A stretch of 64,000 nt of DNA, taken from contig OW388294.1 of the NCBI GenBank assembly GCA_936450465.1, positions 310,001 to 374,000 on the forward strand, read 5' to 3'. Origin of the DNA: Gibbula magus. Its lineage: Eukaryota > Mollusca > Gastropoda > Trochida > Trochidae. The notes under the pieces were generated by a model. It saw only the letters and a list, made by a program, of their open reading frames with translations, searched no databases and was not told where the DNA came from. Shown here one piece after another: positions 38,901 through 45,709 of this stretch (within the stretch, counting starts at the first letter, position 1; each line of letters opens with the position of its first letter). A program made the translations under genes and the position numbers.

Positions 38901-39881
38901 GTAGTGGGAGGAGGAATGATGGCGTCGAGGATCTTGCGGAGGACATTGGAGATGATCTGGAATGGACGCACCAGAAAGAATCGACAGAAGGAGACCTGGA
39001 ACTGACCGAGCGTGTCGGAGAGGAACTAGACACATTCTTCAAGCACCAGCACAAACAGCTGGAGGTCGTCCAGTCAGTGTCCACAGACCACTCTCCGTAT
39101 AATACCCTGAAACATCTGTCGTTATCCGGAGACAGCACAGGCCATAACATCCACACTATACAGTACATGCACGAATATGGGACTCACACCGAGATACACA
39201 GTGACCGAACGACTGAGGACAGTGGACTTGAGAGTGGGACCAAGTCATCTCAAGACGAGAAGGAAACATTCCTCATGTTCGATGGAGATCACAAGCCAGA
39301 TGTCCCAAACTTCTTCCTGCCCCCAGACAACCTGCAGGCTTCCATGAGGGCGCTCCAAGCAGCTACGGCAGCAGCTACCAAGGTGGCTACAGTGCAGGTT
39401 CGTATCATTTTCTATTTTACAGGTCTGTCAAAAACATATTTTCTCCTTATTCCTAAAAATGATGATGTCATGAAAAATGAGCATCTCTTAGTCTCTGATT
39501 AACTCCAAAAATCTTCTATCATTCATTTGTGTAAATGGGCCCTGTATTATTATGCAACGTTATTGTGGTTGAAAAACACTAAATCACATTCATAGTGATG
39601 TCTGTTTTAATTTCATTGTGAAAAGATAACTCTAGAATATTATTAAAAGTGACAATGACTTAACAAGAATAACTTTGTTTCATTTGTACTTTATGAATTC
39701 CTTCTGCCCACAGGATCCAGCAAGAAGAGAAGAGAAAGCCCAAGCTGCTTCTGAACTCTCCAAGAAGTTGGGCGTTGGATCTAAAGTCAATTTTGCACCG
39801 GTTACAGCTAAGGGGAGACAACTGCCCACTGCTGAAGAAGCAAAGAGAATTGCAAAAATATTTTCCTCTAAAGTTAAATAA
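1630..39881 (+). CDS. C2CD3: C2CD3 ortholog (multi-C2-domain centriolar protein), 44 coding exons, 5' end missing
   Basis: The family protein sits at the distal end of centrioles and is needed for centriole elongation, distal appendage assembly and ciliogenesis. Exons with GT-AG borders and consistent phase: 1630-1810, 2168-2374, 2826-2902, 3078-3238, 3912-4143, 4429-4609, 6336-6510, 6752-6904, 8548-8643, 8955-9279, 9570-9768, 10037-10152, 10492-10610, 11144-11302, 16755-16971, 17437-17597, 18096-18222, 20403-20521, 20856-20957, 21163-21249, 21762-21866, 22078-22157, 22862-22920, 23048-23191, 23493-23621, 23849-23943, 24220-24357, 24647-24703, 25043-25132, 25847-25951, 26249-26429, 26750-26881, 27169-27405, 29644-29787, 30009-30120, 30285-30443, 30686-30785, 31550-31752, 32193-32349, 32883-33062, 36382-36444, 36887-37236, 37540-39397, 39714-39881 (TAA). 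This gives about 2,745 residues; the human protein is about 2,350. Identification rests on collinear resemblance along the whole length, for example [27 protein letters not shown] and [19 protein letters not shown]. The first exon here starts in phase 1, so at least one upstream coding exon exists; I could not place it in 1-1629. Confidence 0.94.
3078..9279 (+). CDS. C2CD3: C2CD3 exons 4-10: low-complexity linker
   Basis: Exons 3078-3238, 3912-4143, 4429-4609, 6336-6510, 6752-6904, 8548-8643 and 8955-9279 encode about residues 156-596. Exon 6 carries the recognisable [17 protein letters not shown] helix, which has a counterpart in vertebrate C2CD3. Exon 8 has [11 protein letters not shown] and exon 9 an acidic ESDGS/GDERD stretch. 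Exon 10 is strongly Arg/Ser rich with an SR-like run ([18 protein letters not shown]). This part is probably disordered and phosphorylated. The start of exon 8 is set by phase: the AG at 6750-6751 keeps the frame, while the stronger-looking cag at 6741-6743 does not. Confidence 0.85.
3270..3540. repeat. Interspersed repeat fragment with 'gtccgtccgtcc' head
   Basis: The stretch begins with an aacccccgggtgaaacccaag-like head. It then has the gtctgtccgtccgtcccg run and the 'agagttatggcccttgac' line that recurs near 44.45 kb. It belongs to the style of interspersed repeats seen several times in this window. It lies inside C2CD3 intron 4. Confidence 0.45.
3781..3848 (+). repeat. 36-bp tandem duplication upstream of exon 5
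   Basis: The segment tctagattattgctgaatc plus its flank is present twice in a row, ending about 65 bp before the exon 5 acceptor. The copies differ by about one base. Confidence 0.7.
4788..6180 (+). mobile_element. Non-autonomous element of the 'TAGCTCATCAGGCC' family, copy 1
   Basis: The left end is TAGCTCATCAGGCCTTAAAGG, a small palindrome followed by ggcatggcatggcatggtg and gtccgtccgtcc. The right end is CTGATGAGCTACAGAGCCCA (about 6153-6172), which is inverted relative to the left end. Inside are several roughly 120-bp direct repeats containing 'gattctaaattgtagatttggtgacc' and 'cctattttcatcttcttctcc' lines. No ORF is present. It fills C2CD3 intron 6. Confidence 0.7.
7061..7252. repeat. 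35-bp minisatellite in C2CD3 intron 8
   Basis: The unit gaacactgaaaacacttgga plus attgaaacactctcc repeats about 5.5 times with almost no divergence. There are no unique spacers between copies. The open frames across it on the minus strand ([13 protein letters not shown] repeats) come from the periodicity and are not genes. Confidence 0.9.
7628..8152 (+). mobile_element. tRNA-derived SINE
   Basis: The head has a Pol III A-box-like stretch (GTGGCCGAGTCCGC...AAGGCG) and a B-box-like stretch (CCGGGTTCGAGTAC). The body is about 350 bp and carries 'gttcacccagctatgaatgg', and the tail ends ggcgctatacaaatgt followed by (atgt)n. The whole sits between two halves of a minisatellite unit (gttatggttaagg left, aaggtccatgttc right). 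It was therefore inserted into that sequence. Confidence 0.75.
8153..8441. repeat. 38-bp minisatellite next to the SINE
   Basis: The unit ggtccatgttcatcgtgcaa plus tgttacagttatggttac repeats about 7.5 times. Copies differ at a few positions (atcg/attg, tta/tac). The SINE upstream interrupts the first copy. The two open frames here are periodic artefacts. Confidence 0.88.
9570..16971 (+). CDS. C2CD3: C2CD3 exons 11-15: C2 domain plus proline-rich linker
   Basis: The exons are 9570-9768, 10037-10152, 10492-10610, 11144-11302 and 16755-16971 (about residues 597-866). Strand-like segments run [21 protein letters not shown], then [39 protein letters not shown] and [12 protein letters not shown], as expected for a C2 beta-sandwich. 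The last exon continues into a Pro-rich linker ([13 protein letters not shown]). Exons 14 and 15 are separated by a 5.4-kb intron filled with repeats. Confidence 0.9.
11480..11992 (+). mobile_element. 'AAGGTCA-rich' interspersed repeat, copy 1 (left part)
   Basis: The recurrent text is 'ttttgacatg...attcaaggtcaaaggtcaaggtcac', 'gttctgaaatcactacaaaaatccttgtaaacacgataact' and 'gaatcattacatgattgttata'. The same text returns at 15.49-16.0 kb and at 34.85-36.27 kb. The copy stops at the TAGCTCATC element at 11993 and appears to resume after it near 15490, so it was split by a later insertion. Confidence 0.65.
11993..15483 (+). mobile_element. TAGCTCATCAGGCC element, copy 2, expanded internal repeats
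   Basis: The left end is TAGCTCATCAGGCCTGAAAGG at 11993. The right end is CTGATGAGCTACAGAGCCCA near 15457-15476. Between about 12090 and 12930 a unit of roughly 115-145 bp is repeated about six times; each has 'agagctgaaaagttgtgtgcagactcc', 'ggccaatggggattctaaa' and 'gaccccaaatggggtcacag'. From about 12960 to 15440 is unrelated AT-rich sequence in which I see no gene; it may be another nested insertion. Confidence 0.6.
15484..16235 (+). mobile_element. AAGGTCA-rich repeat, right part, plus 'gaggatcctcttcaaag' repeat fragment
   Basis: The first part continues the repeat interrupted at 11992 (ccccagaaggtattaacacctc..., ttcaaggtcaaggtcatg). About 16040-16215 then matches, in inverted orientation, the foldback repeat at 58.95-59.26 kb (ccccaaggaggatcctcttc, then gcaacctctgcagg). 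No coding potential is seen. Confidence 0.55.
16320..16714 (+). mobile_element. tRNA-derived SINE with (atc)n tail
   Basis: The head has a tRNA-like A box (gcatagctcagtcgac). The body contains 'ccttgggcaagggactttat' and 'gttcactcagcagtacaatt', and the tail is 'agcgctttgagcatgg...gcgcgatataagtatcctc' followed by (atc)n. It lies 40 bp upstream of exon 15. Confidence 0.6.
17437..22157 (+). CDS. C2CD3: C2CD3 exons 16-22: C2 domain
   Basis: Exons 17437-17597, 18096-18222, 20403-20521, 20856-20957, 21163-21249, 21762-21866 and 22078-22157 encode about residues 867-1126. Exon 17 starts the domain with [20 protein letters not shown]. Exon 18 gives [20 protein letters not shown], exon 19 [19 protein letters not shown], exon 20 [20 protein letters not shown] and exon 21 [14 protein letters not shown]. 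The segments follow the vertebrate order exactly. Exons 19, 20 and 21 are phase 0 on both sides. The donor of exon 17 opens a 37-bp minisatellite. Confidence 0.92.
18223..18443 (+). repeat. 37-bp tandem repeat that begins at the exon 17 donor
   Basis: The unit starts with the donor itself: gtcagtgggaacatgtcatt, then catttcattgccagcag. About six copies follow exon 17 head to tail (starts 18223, 18260, 18297, 18334, 18371, 18408). Every copy therefore shows CAG/gtcagt, a good 5' splice site, and a 'cattgccagcag' stretch that could act as an acceptor. Confidence 0.9.
18493..20160. mobile_element. Inverted-repeat DNA element in C2CD3 intron 17, no transposase
   Basis: The left end is TAGACCTTGTGCACGTGACG and the right end is the inverse, ...CGTGCACAAGGTCTA. 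The first 15 bases match exactly and the similarity continues imperfectly (cacgtga, gacgtc). The flanks read TA on the left and TC on the right, so a TA target is possible but not proven. About 1.67 kb long, AT-rich, with no ORF of transposase character. Confidence 0.65.
22340..22652 (+). mobile_element. Short 'tcccccgccgc...gcggcgggggaca' element, copy 1
   Basis: It starts tgtcccccgccgccgcgaag and carries a gtccgtccgtacg run. It ends gcggcgggggacatggtcac, then gtttgtgacaattacttgtt, so the two ends are inverted. No ORF. It lies in C2CD3 intron 22. A related copy is at 41.6-42.3 kb. Confidence 0.7.
22862..24703 (+). CDS. C2CD3: C2CD3 exons 23-28: C2 domain
   Basis: Exons 22862-22920, 23048-23191, 23493-23621, 23849-23943, 24220-24357 and 24647-24703 encode about residues 1127-1333. 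Typical pieces are [88 protein letters not shown] and [16 protein letters not shown]. Exon 28 is only 57 nt, and its last 35 nt plus donor are triplicated in tandem. An internal acidic/Ala-rich run ([15 protein letters not shown]) ends exon 27. Confidence 0.92.
24669..24803 (+). repeat. 44-bp triplication of the exon 28 end and donor
   Basis: The unit atgtcacagttcactataag plus actcagttgatcaaggtgagttga occurs at 24669, 24713 and 24757 without differences. It holds the last 35 nt of exon 28 and the donor AAG/gtgagt. Reading past the first donor gives GTG AGT TGA, so only the first donor keeps the frame. Confidence 0.92.
25043..27405 (+). CDS. C2CD3: C2CD3 exons 29-33: C2 domain
   Basis: Exons 25043-25132, 25847-25951, 26249-26429, 26750-26881 and 27169-27405 encode about residues 1334-1582. 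They read [93 protein letters not shown] and [20 protein letters not shown]. This is a full C2 fold with the GWYP strand typical of the family. The acceptor of exon 31 is the end of a 48-bp tandem repeat. Confidence 0.92.
25250..25652. mobile_element. MITE with long terminal inverted repeats (about 65 bp)
   Basis: The left end, CAGTCTGATTAAAATC..., and the right end, ...GATTTTAATCAGACTG, are inverted copies over about 65 bp, with shared lines ttgcaaaata and ctaccgggatac. The flanks both carry gctactgacc, a possible 9-10-bp target duplication. That pattern suits Mutator-like elements, although the insertion lies inside a small local tandem repeat that could also explain the matching flanks. 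No transposase. Confidence 0.7.
26080..26248 (+). repeat. 48-bp tandem repeat ending in the exon 31 acceptor
   Basis: The unit ttatgtcattgtacatacta plus ctgtctctacaaccatccctgtgtctcc repeats about three times. The last copy ends in gtgtctccag, which is the acceptor of exon 31. The other copies end in gtgtctcctt and lack the AG. Confidence 0.85.
27534..28471. mobile_element. TTAA-flanked MITE 1
   Basis: The inverted ends are GGAGAGATGGGAC (27534) and GTCCCATCTCTCC (ending 28471). Each is bordered by TTAA (27530-27533 and 28472-28475). The 938-bp inside is AT-rich with no ORF. A TTAA target duplication is the signature of piggyBac-type transposition, though these ends do not begin with the usual CCC. 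Confidence 0.75.
28476..29301. mobile_element. TTAA-flanked MITE 2, abutting MITE 1
   Basis: The left end is AGAGCCATCATGGATGTT and the right end is AACATCCGTGATGGCTCT, an 18-bp inverted repeat with one mismatch. It is bordered by TTAA at 28472-28475, shared with MITE 1, and at 29302-29305. It is 826 bp with no transposase. Confidence 0.78.
29302..29500 (+). repeat. Fragment of the 'gcggggtatatagc' repeat
   Basis: The text gcggggtatatagcattcat, then tctgtccgtcagtccatcc, resembles the head of the element at 44.16 kb. It is cut on its left by MITE 2. It lies upstream of exon 34 of C2CD3. Confidence 0.45.
29644..30785 (+). CDS. C2CD3: C2CD3 exons 34-37: C2 domain
   Basis: Exons 29644-29787, 30009-30120, 30285-30443 and 30686-30785 encode about residues 1583-1753. 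They include [76 protein letters not shown] and [20 protein letters not shown]. Phases 1, 1, 2, 2, 0 join cleanly. The end of exon 37 (GGGGCGTCTCCCAG) is the seed of a 15-copy tandem array. Confidence 0.92.
30150..30265 (+). repeat. 38-bp triplication before the exon 36 acceptor
   Basis: The line ttatactgatttacttgatt plus accaagttatccaattaa is present three times. It ends about 20 bp before the exon 36 acceptor ctgctgcag. Confidence 0.85.
30769..31413 (+). repeat. 43-bp array (15 copies) seeded by the exon 37 end and donor
   Basis: The first copy is the last 17 nt of exon 37 plus its donor, AGGGGCGTCTCCCAG/gtaggt. The following copies read ttaggggcgtctcccaggtg plus ggtcatgtcatgtcactctgatg. 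I count 15 CCCAG/gt sites including the true one. Copies 2-15 mostly have gtgggt in place of gtaggt. One copy lacks three bases near 31110. Confidence 0.93.
31550..36444 (+). CDS. C2CD3: C2CD3 exons 38-41: last C2 domain
   Basis: Exons 31550-31752, 32193-32349, 32883-33062 and 36382-36444 encode about residues 1754-1954. They read [94 protein letters not shown] and [19 protein letters not shown], ending with a short exon [11 protein letters not shown]. Exon 39 has two possible acceptors 120 bp apart, at 32073 and 32193. I chose 32193 because it gives the collinear family sequence; 32073 would add 40 residues in frame. Confidence 0.9.
32031..32270 (+). repeat. Exact 120-bp tandem duplication across the exon 39 acceptor
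   Basis: Bases 32031-32150 and 32151-32270 read as identical. Each holds 42 bp of intron ending cctgtag and the first 78 nt of exon 39. Because 120 is a multiple of 3 and the intron piece has no stop in frame, using the first acceptor would give a longer open exon with 40 extra residues. Confidence 0.92.
33543..33612 (-). ncRNA. tRNA-Leu-like pseudogene or SINE head, copy 1
   Basis: On the minus strand it reads GGTCTGCATAGCCGAGCGGT..., with an A box (TAGCCGAGCGGTCTAAGGCG) close to that of tRNA-Leu and a perfect B box (GGTTCGAATCC). The part between the boxes is too short and does not form a normal anticodon arm and variable arm. I read it as a tRNA-derived Pol III promoter, not a working tRNA. 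Confidence 0.55.
34312..34381 (-). ncRNA. tRNA-Leu-like pseudogene or SINE head, copy 2
   Basis: This is the copy of the segment at 33543-33612 carried by the second 740-bp repeat. It differs by one base in the acceptor-stem side (gcaaag for gcatag on the minus strand). The A and B boxes are kept. Confidence 0.55.
34850..36280 (+). mobile_element. AAGGTCA-rich interspersed repeat, copy 2, with nested MITE
   Basis: It carries the same text as 11.48-11.99 and 15.49-16.0 kb, in the same order, with internal partial repeats. AAGGTCAAAGGTCAAGGTCA stands at 34993-35012 and variants stand near 35188, 35950, 36088 and 36192. It is interrupted by a TTAA-flanked element at 35422-35943 and ends in a short telomere-like run (ccctaaacctaaccctaacc) near 36256. 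Confidence 0.65.
35422..35943. mobile_element. TTAA-flanked MITE 3
   Basis: The inverted ends are GGATGTCCGCTCC and GAAGCGAACATCC, about 13 bp with two differences. They are flanked by TTAA (35418-35421, 35944-35947). Outside the TTAAs the surrounding repeat reads continuously (ttttgc...atctgtcaa), as in the copy at 15905-15920, which supports a clean insertion. 522 bp, no ORF. Confidence 0.75.
36747..36890 (+). repeat. Tandem duplication of the exon 42 acceptor (75 + 69 bp)
   Basis: Both copies run from ggtaaagttttnttcatggt to gactttcacagACGAG. Copy 1 has six more bases (aaatat region). Copy 1 leaves a cag-ACGAG-gtaaag arrangement, meaning five exon bases with an acceptor and a donor next to them. 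Confidence 0.85.
36887..37236 (+). CDS. C2CD3: C2CD3 exon 42: helical and low-complexity segment
   Basis: It begins [17 protein letters not shown] and contains [20 protein letters not shown], which resembles the conserved helix of vertebrate C2CD3 that follows the last C2 domain. It then becomes Ser/Thr/Ala rich. It ends in phase 2 at a CAG/gtcagt donor. The acceptor region is duplicated in tandem just upstream. Confidence 0.88.
37540..39397 (+). CDS. C2CD3: C2CD3 exon 43: very long acidic, Ser-rich C-terminal exon
   Basis: This 1,858-nt exon is open in one frame and codes for 619 residues. It starts with a short conserved helix ([20 protein letters not shown]), matching the C-terminal region of vertebrate C2CD3. 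The rest is low complexity, with many Ser, Asp and Glu. Examples are the paired [10 protein letters not shown] and [10 protein letters not shown], the acidic block [14 protein letters not shown] and [13 protein letters not shown]. No known domain is visible. The tail is longer than I remember for vertebrate C2CD3 and accounts for most of the size difference. It is probably intrinsically disordered and rich in phosphorylation sites. Confidence 0.9.
39714..39881 (+). CDS. C2CD3: C2CD3 terminal exon 44
   Basis: The acceptor is ctgcccacag before GATCC. The exon codes for 55 residues rich in Lys and Ala ([20 protein letters not shown]) and ends IFSSKVK followed by TAA at 39879-39881. Entry is phase 0, matching the donor of exon 43. 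Basic and helical, it contrasts with the acidic exon before it. Confidence 0.87.
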   Translation, partial: DPARREEKAQAASELSKKLGVGSKVNFAPVTAKGRQLPTAEEAKRIAKIFSSKVK

Positions 39882-41613
39882 ATACGATTTCATCTGAGTT
39901 GAAGATGTGGTGAGAGAAGCTTCATGCCAGTTGATAAGAGACTGATTGATAAGAGTTGAAGACGTGGTGAGAGAAGCTTCATGCCAGTTGATAAGAGACT
40001 GATTAATAAGAGTTGAAGACGTGGTGAGAGATTTTACATGAGATCATCCAGTTCTTCTTGATATTATGGACACTCATTGTGCCTTTTCAGTTTCTGCAAT
40101 TCAGAATTAGAAATGTAGTAGAATGTGTATGTATATTTGTGTGTATGTTGCTTGAAGAGAAATCTAAGAAGAATCTATTGACTACTAAGCTGTACACCTG
40201 CAGGCTCCGAGCATGTATACAAACTTTAAAGGCAGGAACTGTAGAGGATATCTCCAATACCTCCCGACATGAAATTACTTGCAGCACTCTAAATGTTTGG
40301 ACTTGTTTGTTAACTATATAATATTGATGGCATTGAGTAAGAATTTGAACACCAATTACAAATATCTAAGGTTTGGACTACCACCTGGAAGCTGTAAACA
40401 TCCATCTGTATATCCAGAATTGTCTTCGTATAGGATACAGTGGTTGACAGAGCCTGCCATACTTAAAGTTGGGTTCAATTGGCAGCCAAATCAACATGGA
40501 CAAAGGCTCCTAAAATATTGTTGAACTCACAGATGATAACAGTGTAAACCTTGTAAGATATCAATGTTCTCAAGTACCTTAGCTGTGTTAAAGCCTGACT
40601 ACTTGATCGTTTTGCTGATGTGTACATTTGCTTTATGTAGTCCTTTGTTGTACATAGTCCTATATGTAGACTCGTGAGTTGACTATTTCATTGACGGGTT
40701 GTTGGTGAAACATATTGTGTAGGACCTACCTCATATTGGTGACTTTTCAGTAATTAAAGAATATTTGGATTATATTTACAACAGATCAAGACCTTCTTTG
40801 AACAAGGATCTCTACTGTAGTGAGAATTTAAACATTAGTTTTGTGTCTTAAAAAAACCATTAGGAAATAGGCAGTGAAAATAATTATTCAAAATATTTCT
40901 AAAGTAAAACGGAATCATAACTTTATGAAGAGAGAAAATTATTACAATGTCCATGTTGATTCTTTAATCTGAACACACTCATCATCTGAGTGTGGTTTGA
41001 CATTCCACTTCTTCTTATTGTATCTGTGATATGAGTTATCACCATAGTCTTTCACTATAGTTTTCCTTCTGGGAGATTTCACCCTGCTCTGTAAATAGCT
41101 GTCTGTGAATATGTCACTGATTCTGTCATTGCCTACTTAGCAAGTGTACATAATAACCACTTTCATATCAGGTCTATCCTCTGTAAGTTCATCAGAAATT
41201 GTATATAGTGAATGAATAGTTCTTGACACATGACAAATTGTATATAGTGAATGAATAGTTCTTGACACATGACAAATTGTTCTGAGGGTTATTCATGACA
41301 ATCTTCCTCCGAACGTCTTCTCTGTAAGCAGATTTAGCATTGTAAAGAATACTAACCTCATTTCCTTATGATGAACAACCCCATTTTAATATGTTTATAT
41401 AGGGCAAGTAAATTATTATTAATTACTTTGATGAACCCAGTCAATTATTATTAATTACTTTGATGAACACAGTAATATTTTATCTCTCTCTATTATTGCT
41501 ATGACACCTATCTAAGTTATATTCAGCAATTTGTAGTTTTGGAACTTGTTAACTTAACTTATGAACAGCAATAGTGCTACATGTGTAACATTAGACGTCC
41601 AATCTAATTTATT

Positions 41614-42332
41614 ATCCCCCGTCGCCCGTTTAGTGCGAAGCGGGGGATATAGTATTCGGCTGCGTCCATACATACGTACGTCCGTACGAAATGGAATAAC
41701 TTAAATACTATTCACTGGATTCTTTTCATATTTTGCATATAGGTTCATGATAGGGAGAGTAATGTTCCTACAGAGGTTTATGACCTTGACCTTCATTTCA
41801 TTTCAACGAGACTTTGTCATTTTACCCTTGTCAACGGGATATCTCATGAACCATTCACTGGATTCTCTTCATATCTTACACATATCTTCTCCAAGGGAAG
41901 ACAAAGGGCTAATTAGATTTTGGTGACCTTGACATTATTCTCAATGTCACAGCGGAACTTTGAATTTTGTGACACGTTAATGTACATGTAAAGCTTGTCA
42001 GCAGGATATCTCAAGAACCAATCACCAGAATTACATCATATCTTACACAAAGCACCTCCTAGGGAAGACAAAGGGTTGATTATATTTTGGCGACCTTGAC
42101 ATTATTCTCAAGGTCACAGCAGACCTTTGAGTATGTCGACATGTTAAGCCTGTCAGGGAAATCGATATCACAAGAACTGTTCATTGGATACTAATCATTA
42201 TCTTACACCAGTGGTTCTTTTTGGGAAAATTCAGGGCCCTGTCGATTTTGCTGAATTTGACATTATCTTTCAAGTTTGAAGTATTAATTTGCGGCGGGGG
42301 ATCATGTCACCTTAGTGACAACTACTTGTTTA
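41614..42332 (+). mobile_element. 'tcccccg...gcggcgggggat' element, copy 2
   Basis: It starts tatcccccgtcgcccgttta with a cgtacgtccgtacg run and ends gcggcgggggatcatgtcac, then cttagtgacaactacttg, the same ending as the copy at 22.34-22.65 kb. Inside are three related blocks of about 170 bp (gggatatctcatgaaccat..., ggtcacagcgga...). Confidence 0.65.
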
Positions 42333-44114
42333 TATCAGAAACTAAACTTAGTTTGAAGTGTTATAAACTATTAGTGTAGTGAAAAGCTGGATTTTATAAG
42401 AGCATTTGGCACCTGCTTGGTGAAGCAACAACAAGCAACGACTCATCATACAGTGCTATGATATTTATACTATTTATTTTTGTACTTTACTATTAGATAG
42501 TCTAGAATAGGCAAGTAGCTTTAGTGCATATAGTCTACATGAGTCTGAGTTAAATAGCAATTTTATGTCAATATAAATAGAAGTTTAACAAATTGCAAAT
42601 GATAAGGATTCCAGAATTAGTACTTTTAACAGAACTGAGAGCCGTGGCCTTTATAATGATGTATTGCAAACTTTGCAATGGTTATTTTGATATTCTTTGT
42701 TCAACAAAATATTTGGATACACGTTTGTTATATTTTTCAACAGAACTTTGATTTGTTTTCTTCAATCATGTTAATTTTCTTCTCACTTTGAATTTGATCT
42801 GTACTATTTTGGATTTCTATTTCAATTACACAATGCTAGATTTATTTTTTTATTTCTCTAGCTTTGTGCAAACTTCTTACTTTATTTTTTATTAAAACTA
42901 TTTAGCAAAGATGTATTCAAGTTTGTTTGCTGTGAACAACTTTTATTTCATCTATTCAAATTTGATGTATATTTCAAACTTTATTTACTTATTGACAATG
43001 TATAACATATATACTCCCAGCGACTATTTTTAACATGATAAAGATCAGAGGGAAGTCATGTGCCTATATTTGCCTACAACAAAGTGCCATTTACAATAAA
43101 TGCTTTACAATGATCGAAGGTACAATCCACTAGCATCGTTTTAATAATTGATTTGATTATACAATCAACTAGTATTGTTTCAATAATTACGTTATAGTTG
43201 ATTTGATTATACCCAGTGCAACCAACTGTTGTCGTTTTAATCATTACTGTATAATTGATTTGACATTATATGTTAAGCATGTGTCATTTACTTCCGTTTG
43301 TGATGATTTGACGTATATCTCTGTTAGTGTTGTATATAACCTCTAGTCAGCAGAATTCCGTCCAAGTAGCTTAGACAGCAATACTCACGGCCAGTCTTCT
43401 TATCAACCATTATCACCTGATAAGTCTTATCAAAAATTGTATCCTAATAACTTTTATATTTTCGAAAATATTTTCACACGTTTACTTTGAGAAAGGTGCC
43501 ATGGTAGGTGGAACTTGTAGTGGATAGGGCACTTCTGGTTAATGTGAACTTATTCATATTGTTGAGGAAATGGTTCTCTGTTCTATCCAGCCAAAGATGG
43601 TAGAGTATAGATTTTTAACTGAAATTATAATGTCACTTACTTACTACAAGATAACAAGTACAACAGACAATGACTTAGAGTCTGATAAAACATGAAATAC
43701 AAAGACCAAAGTGAAAAGTGCCTATTGATATGACCAGCCTAGCATCTTTACTAGACTCTATGTTGCCTTATTATGAACACACACTCAGTGTGTCTTGTCT
43801 TCCGACAATACAAAATGTTTGAAATACTATTGTAAAATCATTCAGGTTAGTTTAATTTTTGTGCTGGAAAGTATGGTAAATAATCATTGAAATATACCAA
43901 GAGTAATATTTAACAGTGATTTTGTATTTCAAACTTATTTTAACTTGCTGCTCAAATAAGTTACTTAAGTTCCGAAAGTAGGCTGCAAAATAGTATGTGT
44001 CAACCCAGTTGGTACAACTGATTAATTTGTTATTGCTTAGTTTCTATGTTAAGTGTGTAGACTGATCAGTGTAATTACTGTAGAATATAGCATTTGTACT
44101 TACAAACATTATGT

Positions 44115-44120
44115 AATAAA
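44115..44120 (+). terminator. Candidate poly(A) signal AATAAA
   Basis: The motif reads atgtAATAAAgaaaag, followed within 35 bp by a gtttgtcttt stretch, a plausible GT-rich downstream element. It is one of three candidates downstream of C2CD3, the others being 40753 and 43095. Confidence 0.3.
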
Positions 44121-44160
44121 GAAAAGAAAATATGTTAAAATGAATGAGTTTGTCTTTATT

Positions 44161-45010
44161 CCCCCGCTACGAAGTTAGCGGGGTATATAGCGGTCATTCC
44201 GTCCGGTCAATTTTCTCAAAAACCATCCGAGGTACACCAACCAAACTTCGTACAGTTGTTTACCATGTTCTTCCCATCGCGCACAGACAATTTTCAGTCC
44301 TCCGAGATTAAATTTTTTAGTCGCTTCCATGGAAACGTCACCTTTTGGACCAAGTTTTCTCGAAAACTATTGAACCTAGGTGAATGAAATTTTGGTTGGG
44401 AGTACTCATGACCATACTCTTTATCGAGTTCCGAAATATTATTTTTTACGGAGTTATGGCCCTTAATAATAATAATAATAATAATGAGGGTACTTATAAT
44501 GCGCACAACTCCACATTACACAGAACATGCTCAATGCGCTACAACATAATTTCATAAAAGTGTGAGTAGGAATGTCTATGTACAACAGTAAAGAAAAGAT
44601 CAATATCTTTTTTGAGTCTTGAATCTTAAATTCAACTTAGTGCCAAAAGAGCTGTGATGCTCCAATATGGACACGTTTTCTCGGCAACTTTTACATTTAG
44701 GTGAATGAAATTTAACATGTAGGTAGTCCAGATGATACTCTTCATCAAGTTCAAAGTCCAGTTCTGAAATATTATTTTTTATGGAGTTATTGCCCCTGAA
44801 TCTGTAATTGAACTTGGGACAAATTACCACTGTGATGCCCCAATGGGAACAATTAAATATTATTTTTGGGTGAATGAAATTTTGTAATAACAAAGCCAGT
44901 TCCCAAAAATATTTTGGATAATATTGTGATGTTTGAATCATAGTAACCTTGACATCTATATTGCTCAATGGACAGATAGCGGATGGCGGGGGTATGTGAG
45001 CCATGCTCAC
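44161..45010 (+). mobile_element. 'cccccgctacgaagttagcgggg' element with SINE fragment
   Basis: It starts cccccgctacgaagttagcg, a hairpin, then gggtatatagcggtcattcc. It ends atggcgggggtatgtgagcc, then atgctcac. At about 44465-44600 an (aat)n run with 'gggtacttataatgcgc' is the tail of a SINE on the minus strand. 'gagttatggccc' lines occur twice. Confidence 0.55.
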
Positions 45011-45014
45011 TTTT

Positions 45015-45513
45015 TAGCTCATCAGGCCTGAAAAGGCCCGATGGGCTTATGGCATGGCGTCCGGAGTCTGTCCCTCCGTCCGTAAACTTTTCCCTTTTTC
45101 GACTTCTTCTCCAGAACCAATGACTCTAGAGAGCTGAAAAGTTGTGTGCAGACTCCATGGCCAATGGGGATTCTTAATTGTAGATTTGGTGACCCCATAA
45201 CCCCAAATGGGGTCACAGGGGTCACAACCTTAAAAACCTATTTTCATCTTCTTCTCCAGTTCCAAAAGGACTAGAGAGCTGAAAAGTTGTGTGCAGACTC
45301 CTTATCCAAAAGGGATTCTAAATTGTATATTTGGTGACCCCTTATGACCCTATTTGGGGTCACAGGTCAAAACTTAAACAAAACTATTTTCATCTTTTTC
45401 TCAAGTACTTCAAATTTGTTATATATGTGATAAATTCTCCTGGAAAATTAACGTTTTGAAATTTATTTAGTTTATTGTTTTAAGCCTGATGAGCTACTGA
45501 GCCAATGGCTCTA
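45015..45513 (+). mobile_element. TAGCTCATCAGGCC element, copy 3 (short)
   Basis: The left end is TAGCTCATCAGGCCTGAAAAGG and the right end is CTGATGAGCTACTGAGCCAA. It contains about two internal repeat units (agagctgaaaagttgtgtgc, gaccccaaatggggtcacag). It abuts the element that ends at 45010. Confidence 0.7.
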
Positions 45514-45709
45514 TTTTTTCTTGTTATGTTCTGTCATCTCGTTGTCAGATTTGTTAGGGCAACCGATTATGGCTGAATGGAGTATTTGAAGGGGTTGATT
45601 TTGGGTTACAGGAATCAGAAATGTGGATCACTCCAAAATTATTCAATCTCAGTGTCATAAGTACTGAGTTCACCCAAGCCAATGCTCATAACAAATCACG
45701 TCTCTATTT

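Larger units (their letters stand above)
39882..44160 (+). other. C2CD3 3' UTR and flank
   Basis: No coding exon is seen here. A duplication of about 65 bp (gttgaagangtggtgagaga plus agcttcatgccagttg) starts right after the stop and occurs about 2.3 times to 40030. A 39-bp doubling lies at 41196-41275 and another at 41405-41470. Possible poly(A) signals are ATTAAA at 40753 and AATAAA at 43095 and 44115. Which one ends the transcript cannot be told from sequence alone. Confidence 0.5.

Noticed and set aside
38446..39168. 240-codon minus-strand ORF
   Set aside because: It is a shadow of C2CD3 exon 43, with Ser/Cys-rich composition from the reverse of acidic codons.
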